Part shown: in pieces, positions 63,563 through 64,000 of the stretch
How positions within the stretch are numbered: the stretch's first letter is position 1
How the letters are laid out: the number at the start of each line of letters is the position of its first letter
NCBI GenBank assembly: GCA_963703125.1
Contig: OY969790.1
Location: 3,720,001 to 3,784,000, forward strand
Reading direction: 5' to 3'
Length of the DNA stretch: 64,000 nucleotides
Origin: MFD04716-140 sp963703125
Lineage (GTDB): Bacteria; Bacteroidota; Bacteroidia; Flavobacteriales; Flavobacteriaceae
The notes under the pieces: generated by a model
Told to the model about the DNA's origin: nothing
The model's input: the letters and a program-made list of their open reading frames with translations, nothing else
The model's database searches: none
Translations under genes and position numbers: made by a program

Positions 63563-63611
63563 TATTCAAAAAAATAAAGGCCTATATTGCGAAATATCTA
63601 AATATAGACCT
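63563..63611 (-). terminator. Terminator after the penicillin acylase gene
   Basis: Arms AGGCCTATATT (63578-63588) and AATATAGACCT (63601-63611) pair with one mismatch over a 12-nt loop; on the minus strand the hairpin is followed by TTATTTTTTTG. It ends the upstream gene, so the TonB-receptor operon needs its own promoter in 63511-63562, where no clear TAnnTTTG is seen. Confidence 0.65.
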
Positions 63612-63706
63612 ATCATAATTTGGATTGGCTACCTATACAATGTCTGAACTAAATATAATAAATTAAATCAAAAAGATAGGTTTTAAGGCTCGCGAACTAT
63701 TGAAGA

Positions 63707-64000
63707 TTAATTTGAAACATCCGAAGATTTAAAAATAAGAACGGATTTTGAACCGTCCTTAATCTCATCCTTATTCAATAACATTTTACGAAATTCTCCC
63801 TTAAGATACATTTCAGCTTGGTCTTTGTAATGTGGGCTAAACGGATTTCCCGATTGTCCAGTTGGTATAATGCCAGTACTATTTTCAACATCTGAGAAAT
63901 CAATGACCCGTCGTGTTGAAGGCCCTGAACCTACCTTGTAAATTCCGTTATCACCATAACTAAAAGACATATTATTGATGACTTCGCGGGTTCCATTAAC
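63707..64000 (-). CDS. Penicillin acylase family protein, C-terminal part (cut by the window edge)
   Basis: The last 97 residues of a protein that continues past position 64000; the frame stays open to the edge. RRVIDFSDVENSTGIIPTGQSGNPFSPHYKDQAEMYL matches in its spacing the C-terminal GGQSG..xSPHYxDQ block of penicillin/acyl-homoserine-lactone acylases, Ntn-hydrolases that cleave amide-linked acyl groups. The active-site Ser and most of the enzyme lie outside this window, so activity cannot be judged. Confidence 0.8.
   Translation of the reverse strand, partial: VNGTREVINNMSFSYGDNGIYKVGSGPSTRRVIDFSDVENSTGIIPTGQSGNPFSPHYKDQAEMYLKGEFRKMLLNKDEIKDGSKSVLIFKSSDVSN

Overview
The window looks like a chromosomal segment of a member of the Flavobacteriaceae (Bacteroidota), probably marine. 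The sequence signs are: AT-rich DNA; Bacteroidota-type promoters (TAnnTTTG, sometimes with an upstream TTG) ahead of many genes instead of the sigma-70 consensus; little use of Shine-Dalgarno sequences; several TTG starts; and families typical of this phylum (a TonB-dependent receptor with a DUF4249 lipoprotein, DUF2911, met-zincin metalloproteases, a fused two-domain 2-oxoacid dehydrogenase E1, an orphan HsdR N-terminal domain protein next to holA). The species cannot be named from this sequence. I see no rRNA, tRNA, CRISPR array, prophage or insertion sequence.

Layout. 0.2-6.6 kb: uvrA, a LOG-family nucleotide hydrolase and a large M1-like protein with a predicted outer-membrane C-terminus. 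6.8-9.8 kb: fused E1 dehydrogenase and DoxX. A REP-like pair of hairpins (9.83-9.90 kb) separates these from holA on the other strand. 10.9-13.4 kb: HsdR_N-type nuclease, glycosyltransferase 2, OmpA lipoprotein. 13.5-19.3 kb: met-zincin lipoprotein, threonylcarbamoyl-AMP synthase, esterase, NAD(P)-binding protein, GH16 glucanase. 19.4-31.7 kb: UvrD helicase, exported DsrE and M20 proteins, a degenerate OmpA paralogue, a DUF7935-like protein, patatin and M1 peptidase pair, recG, DUF2911/TPR protein.

31.9-46.9 kb is the branched-chain amino acid region. leuC-leuD-leuA-like-leuB run forward and ilvD-ilvB-[two methyltransferases]-ilvN-ilvC run in reverse, with an MFS exporter and gapN between the two clusters. 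ilvB carries one in-frame TGA in place of an expected Trp codon, so as sequenced the first common enzyme of valine/leucine/isoleucine synthesis is cut in two. 47.3-52.2 kb: an aldehyde dehydrogenase, then a tight 5-oxoprolinase operon (pxpA-pxpB-pxpC) led by an Nramp-like transporter. The transporter has a one-base frameshift in its first membrane segment and lacks the canonical Nramp metal-ligand motifs.

52.5-64 kb: a zinc-ribbon plus PD-(D/E)XK-like protein, a small membrane protein with an internal duplication, a Tat-exported HisC-like aminotransferase, a possible 57-residue membrane peptide, a secreted Kre9/KNH-like protein, the ComM/YifB AAA ATPase, a three-gene outer-membrane uptake cassette (STN-TonB receptor, DUF4249 lipoprotein, plug-like secreted protein) and the C-terminal end of a penicillin acylase family enzyme cut by the window edge. 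The most notable points are the two single-base disruptions (ilvB and the Nramp-like gene), the link between a motif-deficient Nramp-like transporter and 5-oxoproline catabolism, methyltransferase genes lodged inside the ilv operon, and several family members that have lost key residues.
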